A stretch of DNA of 64,000 bases from CAYUPI01 sp964446585 (GTDB lineage Bacteria > Verrucomicrobiota > Verrucomicrobiia > Limisphaerales > UBA8199), in contig CAYUPI010000026.1 of assembly GCA_964446585.1 (NCBI GenBank), positions 13,827 to 77,826 of the forward strand, read 5' to 3'. The notes beneath the pieces were generated by a model. It was not told the origin of the DNA, ran no database searches, and was given only the letters and a program-made list of their open reading frames with translations. The first letter of the stretch is position 1; each line of letters opens with the position of its first letter. The position numbers and the translations under genes are program-made. Of the stretch, positions 49,087 through 58,019 are shown piece by piece.

Positions 49087-49220
49087 GCGCCGACAATGAG
49101 TGAAATGCATTTCGGCGGCAAGACCGTTGCTGTACATGTGACCGAAATCCGGCAAACACGGAATGCCAGGGAGACACGCATCTTTCCTTCCTGCCGCCCC
49201 TCTGTTACGTTGCGGTCGTG

Positions 49221-49997
49221 ATGGACCGGGGCAAGGCCTGGATTCTAGAATGGCTCGAAGGGTTGGGCAATTTGACTCTTTTGGCCAAAGAGACGATTTC
49301 ATCGCTCCTCACGTTCAAGGTCACCGGGCGCGATCTGCTTTATCAAATCTATTTCATCGGTGTGAAGTCGCAGTCAGTAGTGCTGATCACCGGAGCATTC
49401 ACCGGGATGGTGCTCGGTGCTCAGACCTACTTTCAATTTCACAAAGTCAAAATGGACACGGCAACGCTGGCGGTGGTGGGCGTGTCCATGTGCAGCGAGC
49501 TGGGGCCGGTGTTGACGGGCTTAATGGTCGCCGGCCGGGTCGGCGCGGCTATCGCGGCGGAGATCGGCACCATGCGCGTGACCGAGCAGATTGACGCGTT
49601 GAGGACCTTGGCGACGCATCCGGTGGATTACCTTGTGGTGCCGCGGTTGGTGGCGCTGCATATCGCGTTGCCGCTGCTCACGGCGGAAGCGATCGTCGTG
49701 GGCATCGGCGCGGGCTACGTCGTCGGAGTTTACCTGCTCGGGATCGACCCGATCTACTCCTGGTACAACATGCTGAAGTATACCAACACGGCGGACGTAG
49801 CGATCGGGCTGATCAAATCTTTTATTTTCGGCGGCATCGTGGCTTTGATCGGCTGCTACAAGGGGATGAGTTGCGGGGAGGGGGCTGAGGGAGTGGGTCG
49901 CGCCACCACAGAAGCCGTCGTCTTTTCTTCCATTACCATCCTCATCAGCAACTTCTTTCTCACACTCACTTTGGGCCAGCTCTTTCACCGCCTATGA
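49221..49997 (+). CDS. mlaE: Mla-type phospholipid transport permease MlaE
   Basis: A 258-residue permease of the MlaE/YrbE family. It has the N-terminal amphipathic helix, about five membrane helices, and the family segments GVKSQSVVLITGAFTGMVLGAQTY, ELGPVLTGLMVAGRVGAAIAAEIGTMRVTEQIDALRTL and GEGAEGVGRATTEAVV. A GTG at 49218 precedes the ATG at 49221. It is the channel of an ABC system that moves phospholipids between inner and outer membrane, and overlaps the ATPase gene (ATGA). Confidence 0.93.
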   Translation: MDRGKAWILEWLEGLGNLTLLAKETISSLLTFKVTGRDLLYQIYFIGVKSQSVVLITGAFTGMVLGAQTYFQFHKVKMDTATLAVVGVSMCSELGPVLTGLMVAGRVGAAIAAEIGTMRVTEQIDALRTLATHPVDYLVVPRLVALHIALPLLTAEAIVVGIGAGYVVGVYLLGIDPIYSWYNMLKYTNTADVAIGLIKSFIFGGIVALIGCYKGMSCGEGAEGVGRATTEAVVFSSITILISNFFLTLTLGQLFHRL

Positions 49998-50746
49998 TCG
50001 AAGTGCGCGATCTGAGCAAGAGTTTCGGCTCGCACCGAATCTTCGAAGGCGTCAACTTTCGGATCGAGCATGGCGAGTCAATCGTCATCATAGGCCGCAG
50101 CGGTGGCGGCAAGAGTGTGTTGCTCAAGCACCTGATTGGACTGTTGAAACCTGATGCCGGACAGGTGTTGATCGATGGCGAAGACATCGTGGAGATGACC
50201 GAGCGCGAGTTGTTGCGGGTGCGGCGCAAGTTCGGCATGTTATTCCAGAGCGCTGCGCTGTTTGATTCGATGACCGTGGCCGAAAACGTCGGGTTCGCCT
50301 TTCAACGGGAGCGCGCGCTGCCGGAACCGGAAATCCGCGCGAAGGTCGCCCAGGTGCTGGAAATGGTGGACTTGCCGGGCACGGAGCAAAAGGACCCCTC
50401 GGAACTGTCGGGCGGCATGCGCAAACGTGTCGGTCTGGCTCGCGCGATCATCTACGAACCGCGAATCGTGCTCTACGACGAACCGACGACGGGCCTGGAC
50501 CCGATCGTATCGGACAGCATCGATAAGCTCATTCTGCGAGTACGGGACTGTTTGGACGTGACGACCGTCGTGGTGACACATGACATGCGGAGCGCGCGTC
50601 GGCTGGGGCAGCGCATTTTGATGCTGCACGACCGAAAGATTTACGCTACAGGAACGCCCGATGAAATCTTTGGGTCGCAGGACCCGATCGTGCGCCGGTT
50701 CATTGAGGGCGTTTCCGATCCCAAGGATCATTTATTTCAGGTATGA
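49994..50746 (+). CDS. mlaF: Mla-type ABC transporter ATP-binding protein MlaF
   Basis: A 250-residue ABC ATPase. Walker A is GRSGGGKSVLLKHL, the signature is LSGGMRKRVGLARAI, Walker B is IVLYDEPTTGLDP and the switch His is in VVVTHDM. MlaF-like features include GMLFQSAALFDSMTVAENVGF. It overlaps both neighbours by ATGA sequences, so the three-gene set mlaE-mlaF-mlaD is a translationally coupled operon. It powers phospholipid transport. Confidence 0.95.
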   Translation: MIEVRDLSKSFGSHRIFEGVNFRIEHGESIVIIGRSGGGKSVLLKHLIGLLKPDAGQVLIDGEDIVEMTERELLRVRRKFGMLFQSAALFDSMTVAENVGFAFQRERALPEPEIRAKVAQVLEMVDLPGTEQKDPSELSGGMRKRVGLARAIIYEPRIVLYDEPTTGLDPIVSDSIDKLILRVRDCLDVTTVVVTHDMRSARRLGQRILMLHDRKIYATGTPDEIFGSQDPIVRRFIEGVSDPKDHLFQV

Positions 50747-51741
50747 ACAAAGCACGGCACGAATGGAAAGTGGGTTTGTTCGTCATCATCGGCCTGGTAT
50801 TGCTGGCGGGCCTGTTGTTGCAGTTCAGCAAAGGCACGACATTCTTTCGCCCAACTTACAGCATCCTTTTGCGCGCGGCCAATGTGGGTGGCTTGAAGGT
50901 GCGATCCCAGGTCCTGATGGCTGGCGTGCCGATCGGCACAGTTTCGGATCTCCGCCTGGCGTCTTCCGGCACGAACGTCATTATTGGCCTGCGCCTTTTC
51001 AGCCAATTCAAGATCCACAAAGATGCCCGCTTCCTGATCGAGCAATCCGGATTTCTGGGAGATCAATACGTCTCCATTACGCCGACGCGAAATCTGGGCG
51101 ACATGTTTCAGGACGGTGACAGCGCCGACGCCGAAGCGCCCTTTAACATGCAGGAAGTCGCCCGCTCGGCGGCCGGTTTCATCCAGCGCGTGGACGAAAC
51201 CGCCAAGAAACTCAACGACGCGATCGCCGATGTGCGCCGGCTGGTGCTCAACGAAGCGACGCTGACCAATCTTTCCGCAGCCGTGGGCAATCTGCGGGTG
51301 GTTTCCGAACGCGCGCTGGGCACTGTGGATAGCCTGGATGCGCTCCTGGCGTCAAACCGTCCAGCTCTGAACTATTCGGGAAGCAACCTGGTTGCGTTCA
51401 CTGACCAACTGAACCAATTTGCCGGCGGCCTGACCGGTGTGCTGGACACAAACCGCGCGCAAATCAACGCGGCCGTAAAAAACATTGAATCTTCCACGGT
51501 GGTATTGAAAGATGTGCTTGATGAGTTGCAAGCAGGCAAGGGCCTGGCCGGAACTCTGCTCAAGAACGAGCAATTGGCAGCCGATGTCACGCAAATCGCG
51601 AATAACTTGAGCATCACCAGCAGCAATTTGAACCGGCTGGGTCTTTGGGGAATTTTGTGGCAGCAAAAGCCACCCCGGACCAACGCGCCCCCGACGGCCA
51701 CCGGACGGGCGTTGTCCGCGCCAAAGGATCCGTTCGAGTAA
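50743..51741 (+). CDS. mlaD: Mla-type MCE-domain protein MlaD
   Basis: A 332-residue protein with one N-terminal transmembrane helix (VGLFVIIGLVLLAGLLLQF) and an MCE domain (TYSILLRAANVGGLKVRSQVLMAGVPIGTVSDLRL, then AGVPIG-type loop and SGFLGDQYVSIT). The C-terminal half is a long helical region with heptad-like spacing and ends in a Pro-rich tail. MCE proteins hexamerise in the periplasm as the lipid-conducting part of the Mla system. The partner outer-membrane protein MlaA and MlaC are not nearby. Confidence 0.92.
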   Translation: MNKARHEWKVGLFVIIGLVLLAGLLLQFSKGTTFFRPTYSILLRAANVGGLKVRSQVLMAGVPIGTVSDLRLASSGTNVIIGLRLFSQFKIHKDARFLIEQSGFLGDQYVSITPTRNLGDMFQDGDSADAEAPFNMQEVARSAAGFIQRVDETAKKLNDAIADVRRLVLNEATLTNLSAAVGNLRVVSERALGTVDSLDALLASNRPALNYSGSNLVAFTDQLNQFAGGLTGVLDTNRAQINAAVKNIESSTVVLKDVLDELQAGKGLAGTLLKNEQLAADVTQIANNLSITSSNLNRLGLWGILWQQKPPRTNAPPTATGRALSAPKDPFE

Positions 51742-51744
51742 TTT

Positions 51745-52764
51745 ATGGCACTGTGGGTCATTCGAATTTTGTTCGTCTCCTTGTGCACTGTCGGCGGCTA
51801 CGCCATCAGCCAGGTCCGGCCGGAATTCATCGGCGGCACATTCGCGGGCGCGCTGGGAATGGTCATCGGTTTTGGGTTCGGCTGGCTGATGATCGCGCTG
51901 GACGAGATGCTGAAGGGATTCTCGCTGCGGGCTTTTTCGGCGACGACCTTCGGCCTGCTCCTGGGCACCCTGGTAGCCCTGCTCATCGACCGTTCCGGGC
52001 TGTTCCAGTACGTGGAAGAATCAACCACCCGCTGGCTGGTGCGCCTCGGCCTGTTTCTGAGTTTCGGTTACATCGGCATTGTGCTGGCGATGCGCAGCAA
52101 CAAGGAGGATTTCTCCCTGATCATTCCTTATGTCCGGTTCGCTCCCCAGAACAAGCCTGACAACCTGCTACTGCTCGATACCAGTGTGATTATTGACGGA
52201 CGGATCGCTGACTTGATTGAAGCGAACTTCATGGAGGGCATCATTGTGGTCCCGCGTTTCGTGTTGAAGGAGCTGCAGGCCATTGCTGATTCGGGAGACG
52301 CGATCAAACGCGCACGTGGCCGGCGCGGTCTGGAGATGCTCAACCGCATCCAGCGCAACACGCGCAACGAGGTCAAAATCCATGATGGCGATTTTCCGGA
52401 CGAACCCGAGGTGGATACCAAGCTGATTCGACTGGCACGCAATCTCCGCGCGAAGCTCTACACGAACGACTACAACCTGGGCAAAATCGCCGAGTTGCAA
52501 TCGGTCAACTACGTCAACGTGCACGAGGTCGCGAAGTCGCTCCGCGTGGTTCTGCTGCCGGGGGAGACCCTGACGCTACGTATCGTGCGCGAAGGCAAAG
52601 ATAAAGGGCAAGGCGTGGGTTATCTGCCGGACGGGACGATGGTAGTCGTGAACAATGCGCAGAGCGCCATCGGCCAGCAAATCGAAGTCCAGGTGCAGAG
52701 CTTGCTGCAAACCGGCGCGGGGATCATCGTGTTTGCCGATTACAAACAGCCGCTGGCGGCCTGA
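51745..52764 (+). CDS. PIN/TRAM domain membrane protein (YacL-like)
   Basis: A 339-residue protein. Four N-terminal membrane helices (to about residue 125) are followed by a PIN domain beginning LLLLDTSVIIDGRIADLIEANF at about residue 145, with further acidic residues in KLYTNDYNLGKIAE. A TRAM-like C-terminal domain follows (GYLPDGTMVVVNNAQSAIGQQIEVQVQS). It belongs to the YacL/PIN-TRAM family of membrane-associated predicted ribonucleases. It starts 3 bp after mlaD, hence a probable operon link, but a functional link is unknown. Confidence 0.88.
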   Translation: MALWVIRILFVSLCTVGGYAISQVRPEFIGGTFAGALGMVIGFGFGWLMIALDEMLKGFSLRAFSATTFGLLLGTLVALLIDRSGLFQYVEESTTRWLVRLGLFLSFGYIGIVLAMRSNKEDFSLIIPYVRFAPQNKPDNLLLLDTSVIIDGRIADLIEANFMEGIIVVPRFVLKELQAIADSGDAIKRARGRRGLEMLNRIQRNTRNEVKIHDGDFPDEPEVDTKLIRLARNLRAKLYTNDYNLGKIAELQSVNYVNVHEVAKSLRVVLLPGETLTLRIVREGKDKGQGVGYLPDGTMVVVNNAQSAIGQQIEVQVQSLLQTGAGIIVFADYKQPLAA

Positions 52765-52767
52765 GCC

Positions 52768-53031
52768 ATGGCACTCGTCACCGTTTCTCGCGCCTTCAAT
52801 CCCGCCGATGCGCACCTCGTCCGGTCGCGGCTCGAGGCGGCCGAGTTTCATCCTGTCGTCATGCACGAACTGTCGGCGCTCAGCCTGGACGGTTACGCCA
52901 TGGCTGCGGGAGGCATCCTGGTCCAGGTGCCGGCAGAGGAGGCCATGGCCGCCCAGGAATTTCTGGCCTCGGAACCGCTGAAGAATGAGACCGATCCGCC
53001 GCAAGGTGGCGCTGACCCAGCTCTGTCCTAG
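52768..53031 (+). CDS. DUF2007 (putative signal transducing) protein
   Basis: An 87-residue protein. The DUF2007 pattern is clear: VTVSRAFNPADAHLVRSRLEAAEFHPVV, then GGILVQVPAEEAMAAQEFL. The C-terminal 20 residues are a variable tail. Members are small cytosolic proteins of unknown activity. It starts 3 bp after the PIN/TRAM gene. Confidence 0.82.
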   Translation: MALVTVSRAFNPADAHLVRSRLEAAEFHPVVMHELSALSLDGYAMAAGGILVQVPAEEAMAAQEFLASEPLKNETDPPQGGADPALS

Positions 53032-53106
53032 GCTTCCTCTGAGTTGCGCGCGAGATCGGGCCGGGGTTCCGTGATCAGACGCAAGATTCAGAAGTCGCAT
53101 TAGACG

Positions 53107-54471
53107 ATGAAGGTTCTTGGCAAACTCAAATCCCTGCTGCCCCCTGGCGAGGTGACTTTTGATCCGGCCGTCCTTCCCCAATACGCCGGTGATAAATGGT
53201 TCGCAGCCCACTCGCCCGATGCTGTGGTGCTGCCGCGCAGCGCTGAATCCGTCTCGAAGCTGCTCCGCTTTGCCAACCGCCACAGAATTCCCGTCACTCC
53301 TCGCGGGTCGGGCCATGGCTACGTCGGGGGTTGCGTTCCGGTGCGGGGCGGGATCGTGTTATCTTTGGAGCGGCTGAACCGCATCCGGGAGATCAGTGCC
53401 GCTGACTTCGTTGCGGTGGTGGAAGCCGGCGTGACTACCGAAAAGCTGCAAGTCGAAGTCGAAAAATTGGGCCTGTTTTATCCACCGGATCCCGCCAGCA
53501 AAGCGCAGAGCTTCATTGGCGGCAACATTGCCACCAACGCCGGCGGGCCGCGCTGCCTCAAGTATGGTGTCACGCGCGATTATGTGATGGGGTTGGAAGT
53601 TGTGCTTGCCGATGGGACTGTTCTCCGGCTGGGCGGTAGGACCCACAAGAACAAGACCGGCTTCGAGCTGCACCGTCTGTTTGTAGGGTCGGAAGGAATG
53701 CTGGGCGTGGTTACGGAAGCCATTCTCAAGCTCCTGCCTCTGCCGCCCTACCGCGCTTGTCTCGCCATTGGCTTCTCCGCAATGCGCGACGCCGCTCGCG
53801 CGATTCGTGCCATCTTTGCCGCCGGCTTCCTGCCGGCGGCACTGGAGGTCGCCGATGAATTTACGCTCGCGGCGGCCTACCAACGGACGAGGAGCGAGCG
53901 CCTCCGCAAGTGCCGCGCCCACTTAATCCTCGAGCTCGATGGACACCGCGGCTCGGTCCGCGAGGAGATCCGCGCCTTGCAACGGTTGGTGGGCAGCCGC
54001 AAGCCTTTGTTCATTGAGACGGCCCTGGGGGCTAAACATTGCGAGGAAGTTTGGGCGATTCGGCGTGAATTTTCCTATGCTTTGCGAGATACCGGCCTGA
54101 CCAAGCTCAACCAGGACATCGTGGTGCCTCGGGGCCGGCTGGAAGAGCTGTTTGCTTTCGCCCCGAGGCTGCAAGAGAAGCACGGCCTGCCGGTGGCCTG
54201 CTTCGGTCACGCGGGCGATGGTAACATCCATGTGAACATCATGGTGGATCTAAACAATCCCGGCGCCCGCCGCCGCTCGGAACTCGCGCTCGACGAATTG
54301 TTTCGCCAGGTTCTTGCCTGGGGAGGCGCGATCACCGGCGAACACGGCATCGGTCTTGCCAAACGGCGCTGGTGGCCACTGGCCGTCTCAAAGCAGGTCC
54401 GCCAACTGCACCGTGCGATTAAGCAGGCGCTGGATCCGCGGGGTATCCTGAATCCGGGGAAGTTCGCTTAG
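53107..54471 (+). CDS. glcD: FAD-linked oxidase, GlcD-like glycolate/lactate dehydrogenase subunit
   Basis: A 454-residue flavoprotein. The FAD-binding PCMH domain shows VVLPRSAESVSKLLRFANRHRIPVTPRGSGHGYVGGCVPVRGGIVLSLERLN and NIATNAGGPRCLKYGVTRDYVMGLEVVLADG. The C-terminal substrate domain has CFGHAGDGNIHVNIMVD and GAITGEHGIGLAKR with the conserved His residues. It oxidises glycolate or D-lactate to the oxo acid; electrons go to GlcE/GlcF or a quinone, none of which is in the window. It starts 75 bp after the previous gene and ends before the bidirectional terminator region. Confidence 0.92.
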   Translation: MKVLGKLKSLLPPGEVTFDPAVLPQYAGDKWFAAHSPDAVVLPRSAESVSKLLRFANRHRIPVTPRGSGHGYVGGCVPVRGGIVLSLERLNRIREISAADFVAVVEAGVTTEKLQVEVEKLGLFYPPDPASKAQSFIGGNIATNAGGPRCLKYGVTRDYVMGLEVVLADGTVLRLGGRTHKNKTGFELHRLFVGSEGMLGVVTEAILKLLPLPPYRACLAIGFSAMRDAARAIRAIFAAGFLPAALEVADEFTLAAAYQRTRSERLRKCRAHLILELDGHRGSVREEIRALQRLVGSRKPLFIETALGAKHCEEVWAIRREFSYALRDTGLTKLNQDIVVPRGRLEELFAFAPRLQEKHGLPVACFGHAGDGNIHVNIMVDLNNPGARRRSELALDELFRQVLAWGGAITGEHGIGLAKRRWWPLAVSKQVRQLHRAIKQALDPRGILNPGKFA

Positions 54472-54483
54472 CGGGCGCGAAAG

Positions 54484-54522
54484 CAAAAAAGACCACCACT
54501 GAAGCGAAGGAGCGGTGGTCTA
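54484..54522 (-). terminator. Rho-independent terminator of the RRM gene
   Basis: On the reverse strand AGACCACCGCT and AGTGGTGGTCT pair over 11 bases (one mismatch) around a 12-base loop, followed by TTTTTTG. It lies 15-50 bp after the RRM stop at 54537 and ends its transcription. Confidence 0.85.
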
Positions 54523-54536
54523 GGGAACAGTTCAGT

Positions 54537-54824
54537 CTATCGCTGCTCGCGATATCCGCCGCCAGGCGGGCGGTCTTCGCGCGGACGTGCTTCATTGACA
54601 GTCAATGGGCGTCCCTGAAAATCCTTTTTGTGAAACATGGAGATCGCCTTTGAAGCATCCTCTGGAGTCCCCATTTCAATGAAGGCAAAACCACGGGAGC
54701 GGCCGGTAGCGCGATCCTGCATGATATTGACTGCGAGCACAGGACCCACCTGGGCAAAATAGTCCTGCAGATCGTTCTCGGTTGTTGTGAAGGGGAGATT
54801 CCCTACGAATAATTTAGACGCCAT
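54537..54824 (-). CDS. RNA-binding protein with one RRM domain
   Basis: A 95-residue protein that is nearly all RRM. RNP-2 is LFVGNL and RNP-1 is RGFAFIEM, in the order expected, with NDLQDYFAQVGPVLAVNIM between and a C-terminal PLTVNEARPRED strand and basic Gly/Pro tail. Such single-RRM proteins are common in cyanobacteria and Planctomycetota/Verrucomicrobiota and are often cold-induced. The terminator just downstream is strong. The 250 bp upstream may be a leader. Confidence 0.92.
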   Translation of the reverse strand: MASKLFVGNLPFTTTENDLQDYFAQVGPVLAVNIMQDRATGRSRGFAFIEMGTPEDASKAISMFHKKDFQGRPLTVNEARPREDRPPGGGYREQR

Positions 54825-55076
54825 AGCTGCTTTTTTGTTTTGTCCGCTGCTCCGACCCGCTCAACGTTCCTGGGTTCAGGTCTCAAATCGTCTGCTGTTT
54901 CAGCACCAAGTACAATTTCCGAATCACGGTTTCGGTGCAGCGTAATCGGCGCTACTTTATTCCTAACGGTTGAGCCCGACAAGTAAATAATTTTACATTC
55001 GCTACGCCTAATACACCGCCGATTTTCAGCCGGAATTCCTCCTCGCCAGACTCATAATTGCCTGAATCGCAGTGTA

Positions 55077-55799
55077 TTACGATGGCGTCTCCGGAAAGCA
55101 TCCAATTTGAGAAGGCGCGACCATCACGACGAACTCTCCCTTGCGTGAGCGAGTCTTCATGGCGTGCAGCAGTTCCGCAGGAGCGCCGCGCAGAAACTCT
55201 TCGAATTTCTTGGTTAACTCCCTTGCCAGGACTACCTGGCGCTCCGGCATCGCTTCGTTCAACTCGCTGAGCAGCTTCTCAACCCGAAAAGGGGATTCAT
55301 ACAGCACCAGCGTTCCTTCGAGATGTTTGAGTACCTCCAATTTCCTTTTGCGCTGTCCGGATTTGTGCGGAAGAAAGCCGATGAAATGAAATTCGCCGGT
55401 CGGCAGACCGCTGGCCGTCAACGCGGCTACCAACGCGCTCGGTCCAGGAACCGCCTCGACTCGAAAGCCTGCTGCAATGGCGGCTCTGACGACGCGCTCG
55501 CCGGGGTCGCTGATTCCCGGGCTTCCCGCATCGGTCACCAGGGCGATCTTCTCCCCCCGTCGCAAACGGTCGATAATTTGCTCGCTACGCCGGGCCTCGT
55601 TGAACTGAAAGTAGCTCAGCATCGGTTTGACAATCCCGTAATGCCGCAGCAACTGGCCCGTCCGCCGCGTATCTTCGGCCGTCACGAGGTCGCATTCCTT
55701 GAGCGTGCGCAAGGCCCTTAGGGTGATGTCCTCCAAGTTGCCGATGGGCGTTGCCACCAGGTAAAGAGTGGACGGCGCAAGCGGCGGAGGTGCGGTCAT
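55077..55799 (-). CDS. rsmI: 16S rRNA (cytidine(1402)-2'-O)-methyltransferase
   Basis: A 240-residue SAM-dependent enzyme of the RsmI/tetrapyrrole-methylase fold. Family segments are TLYLVATPIGNLEDITLRALRTLKECDLVTAEDTRRTGQLL, SYFQFNEARR, LVTDAGSPGISDPGERVVRAAI and AVPGPSALVAALTASGLPTGEFHFIGFLPHK. It methylates the 2'-OH of C1402 in 16S rRNA. It is 9 bp after lpxA in the same direction and appears to be the last gene of that group. Confidence 0.94.
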   Translation of the reverse strand: MTAPPPLAPSTLYLVATPIGNLEDITLRALRTLKECDLVTAEDTRRTGQLLRHYGIVKPMLSYFQFNEARRSEQIIDRLRRGEKIALVTDAGSPGISDPGERVVRAAIAAGFRVEAVPGPSALVAALTASGLPTGEFHFIGFLPHKSGQRKRKLEVLKHLEGTLVLYESPFRVEKLLSELNEAMPERQVVLARELTKKFEEFLRGAPAELLHAMKTRSRKGEFVVMVAPSQIGCFPETPS

Positions 55800-55808
55800 T
55801 GCGGGTTT

Positions 55809-56576
55809 CTATTTGGCAACTCCCCGCTCACTCGCCCGGACAAACCGGATCAAGTGCTGAATCTCTGCGATGGCGCCGAGCTCGCCTTCGATTCGCGCCA
55901 GCGCATGCGAGACCGTCAGCCCTTCGCGAAACAGGACTTTGTAGGCTTGCCGCAGAGCGGTTTGCGCTGCCTCAGGCACCGCATTGCGCTCCATGCCGAC
56001 CTTATTCACAGTGCGCGTCTCTGCCGGATTGCCGTCCACCAGCATGTAGGGCGCGACATCCTGCACGACCTTGGAGCAACCGCCGATCAATGCCATTTTG
56101 CCGATCCGGCAAAACTGGTGCACTGCTGCCAGTCCGCCCACCACGGCGTGGTCTTCTACCAGAACGTGCCCCGCCAGGGTCGCCACGTTTGACATGATGA
56201 TCTGGTTGCCGAGCAGGACGTTATGTGCCAGGTGACAGTAGGCGAGAATGTGATTATTCGAGCCGACAGTGGTGGTCTCGCCATCTCCCGTCGCGCTGTG
56301 GATGGTGACGTACTCGCGGAATGTGTTATGATCGCCGATCTCGGTGTGCGTCGTGCCGCCTTTCCATTTCAGGTCCTGCGTTTGCAGGCCGATGCTGGCA
56401 AAGGGAAATATCTCGTTGCCGCGCCCGAGGCGAGTGTGGCCGTCTATCACTACGTGCGAATGTAACCGGCATTCCGGGCCGAGAACTACATGCTCTCCGA
56501 TGACGCAGTAGGGACCAATCTGGCAATCCGCCCCGATTTCCGCCCGTGGATGGACCACCGCTCTGGGGTCAATCAT
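55809..56576 (-). CDS. lpxA: Acyl-[ACP]--UDP-N-acetylglucosamine O-acyltransferase
   Basis: A 255-residue LpxA, the first enzyme of lipid A synthesis. The hexapeptide repeats begin VVHPRAEIGADCQIGPYCVIGEHVVLGPECRLHSHVVI; the catalytic His and Gly-rich loop lie in LAYCHLAHNVLLGNQ and HQFCRIGKMALIGGCSKV. It transfers a 3-hydroxyacyl chain to UDP-GlcNAc. It lies between lpxC-fabZ and rsmI in one direction, 36 bp after the fusion gene. LpxD is not in the window. Confidence 0.94.
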   Translation of the reverse strand: MIDPRAVVHPRAEIGADCQIGPYCVIGEHVVLGPECRLHSHVVIDGHTRLGRGNEIFPFASIGLQTQDLKWKGGTTHTEIGDHNTFREYVTIHSATGDGETTTVGSNNHILAYCHLAHNVLLGNQIIMSNVATLAGHVLVEDHAVVGGLAAVHQFCRIGKMALIGGCSKVVQDVAPYMLVDGNPAETRTVNKVGMERNAVPEAAQTALRQAYKVLFREGLTVSHALARIEGELGAIAEIQHLIRFVRASERGVAK

Positions 56577-56612
56577 AGCCGGCGATGATTCGTCGTTGGT
56601 CGCCGCCCACAG

Positions 56613-58007
56613 TCACGCCTCCCGCAGCATGAACGTCACCTCCGCCTCGCTGACAACTTCTCCTTGCACGCTGCACACGCCTTTTGCTTTGCCGATTTTG
56701 CCCCGGAGCTTGGTCATTTCCACGTCGATGACCAGCACATCGCCCGGGCGCACCGGTTTGCGCCATTTCACATCCTCTGCGGCCATAAAGTAAGCGATTT
56801 GACCCGAACTCTCCGTTTTTTTGAGCATCAGAATTCCCGCCGCTTGCGCGATGGCCTCGAGCTGCAAGACGCCCGGCATGATTGGGTGCCCCGGAAAATG
56901 CCCCTCGAAGTAGGGTTCATTCGTTGTAACGTTCTTGATCGCGCAGATCTTATTGCCCTCGAGCTTCGCGACGCGATCGACCATGAGAAATGGATAGCGA
57001 TGCGGAAGCAATTGCATGATGGCGCTGATATCCATCGCGCCGTCCTGCGCTGGCGGTTGGCCCGTCGTTGATTGTGGCGAAGCGGCTTCCTCGGTCGGAG
57101 GCGGGGCGAAGGTCTGCGCCGCCACCAGTGGCTTTCGGATTTGCGCCGAGATGCGCCGGACCAGCTCGCAATTTGCCGCGTGGCTCGGCCGGATCGCAAT
57201 GAGATGTCCCAGCACCGGGCGGCCCAGGAGAGATAAGTCACCCACGATGTCGAGGATCTTGTGGCGAACGAATTCGTCCGGATACCGCAGCGGCTCGTTC
57301 GTCAGCACTGCATCCTCACGAATCACGACGGCGTTTTCCAGGCTGCCGCCTTTGATCAGGCCGTTTTTGATCAAGTACTCGATCTCTTCGAAAAAACAAA
57401 AAGTCCGCGCGTGGGCCAGCTCGCGCTCCCAGCTTCGCGGAGAAAGCTCGACGGTGTAGAATTGCGTGAATCGCCCCTTCTTGTCAGCGCTGGTGCAGGA
57501 GATTCGAAAGCCTTCATCTGGAAACAGCGTCATTAGTGTCTCGCCCATCTCCAATTCCAGCGGACTGCTAACGACATACGGTTCGCGCCGCTCATCCTGG
57601 AAGACGATCCCGGCCTCCTGAATGATTTTGCAATAATCGCGCGCGCTGCCATCGCCGATGGGCGGCTCGTTTGCGTCCACCTCGACCACTGCGTTGCTGA
57701 TCCCGTAGCCGGCGAAGGCGGCCAGCACGTGTTCCACCGTGTGAATTCGCGTGTTACCCCTGCCCAGCGTCGTCGAGCGGTTGTTCTCGACGACATTTTC
57801 CACGCGCGCCTCGATTTCCGGCTTCCCTTCAAGGTCCACACGCCGAAACCGGATGCCGGAATGGGCCGGCGCCGGTAGAAATGTCATCGTCACCCGGTTG
57901 CCGCTGTGCAGGCCGACACCGGAAAAAGTGGCGGGGCGGTTGAGCGTTTGCTGCTGCAGCACGGGCCGATTAAACAGGTGCGTTACCACGTTGGCAAGCG
58001 TTTGCAA
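56613..58007 (-). CDS. lpxC/fabZ: LpxC-FabZ fusion
   Basis: A 464-residue fusion. Residues 1-300 form LpxC, the zinc deacetylase of lipid A synthesis, with His93 of VEHVLAAFAGYG, DANEPPIGDGSARDY and the HKxxDxxGDL motif in VRHKILDIVGDLSLLGRP. Residues about 325-464 form FabZ, the 3-hydroxyacyl-ACP dehydratase, with HRYPFLMVDRV, catalytic His in GHFPGHPIMPGV and Glu in LQLEAIAQAAG. A flexible Ala/Pro/Gln linker (about 300-322) joins them. This fusion is known from Bacteroidetes, Chlamydiae and Verrucomicrobiota. It supplies lipid A precursor and unsaturated acyl-ACP together. Confidence 0.95.
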   Translation of the reverse strand: MQTLANVVTHLFNRPVLQQQTLNRPATFSGVGLHSGNRVTMTFLPAPAHSGIRFRRVDLEGKPEIEARVENVVENNRSTTLGRGNTRIHTVEHVLAAFAGYGISNAVVEVDANEPPIGDGSARDYCKIIQEAGIVFQDERREPYVVSSPLELEMGETLMTLFPDEGFRISCTSADKKGRFTQFYTVELSPRSWERELAHARTFCFFEEIEYLIKNGLIKGGSLENAVVIREDAVLTNEPLRYPDEFVRHKILDIVGDLSLLGRPVLGHLIAIRPSHAANCELVRRISAQIRKPLVAAQTFAPPPTEEAASPQSTTGQPPAQDGAMDISAIMQLLPHRYPFLMVDRVAKLEGNKICAIKNVTTNEPYFEGHFPGHPIMPGVLQLEAIAQAAGILMLKKTESSGQIAYFMAAEDVKWRKPVRPGDVLVIDVEMTKLRGKIGKAKGVCSVQGEVVSEAEVTFMLREA

Positions 58008-58019
58008 AGGACAAGGGTG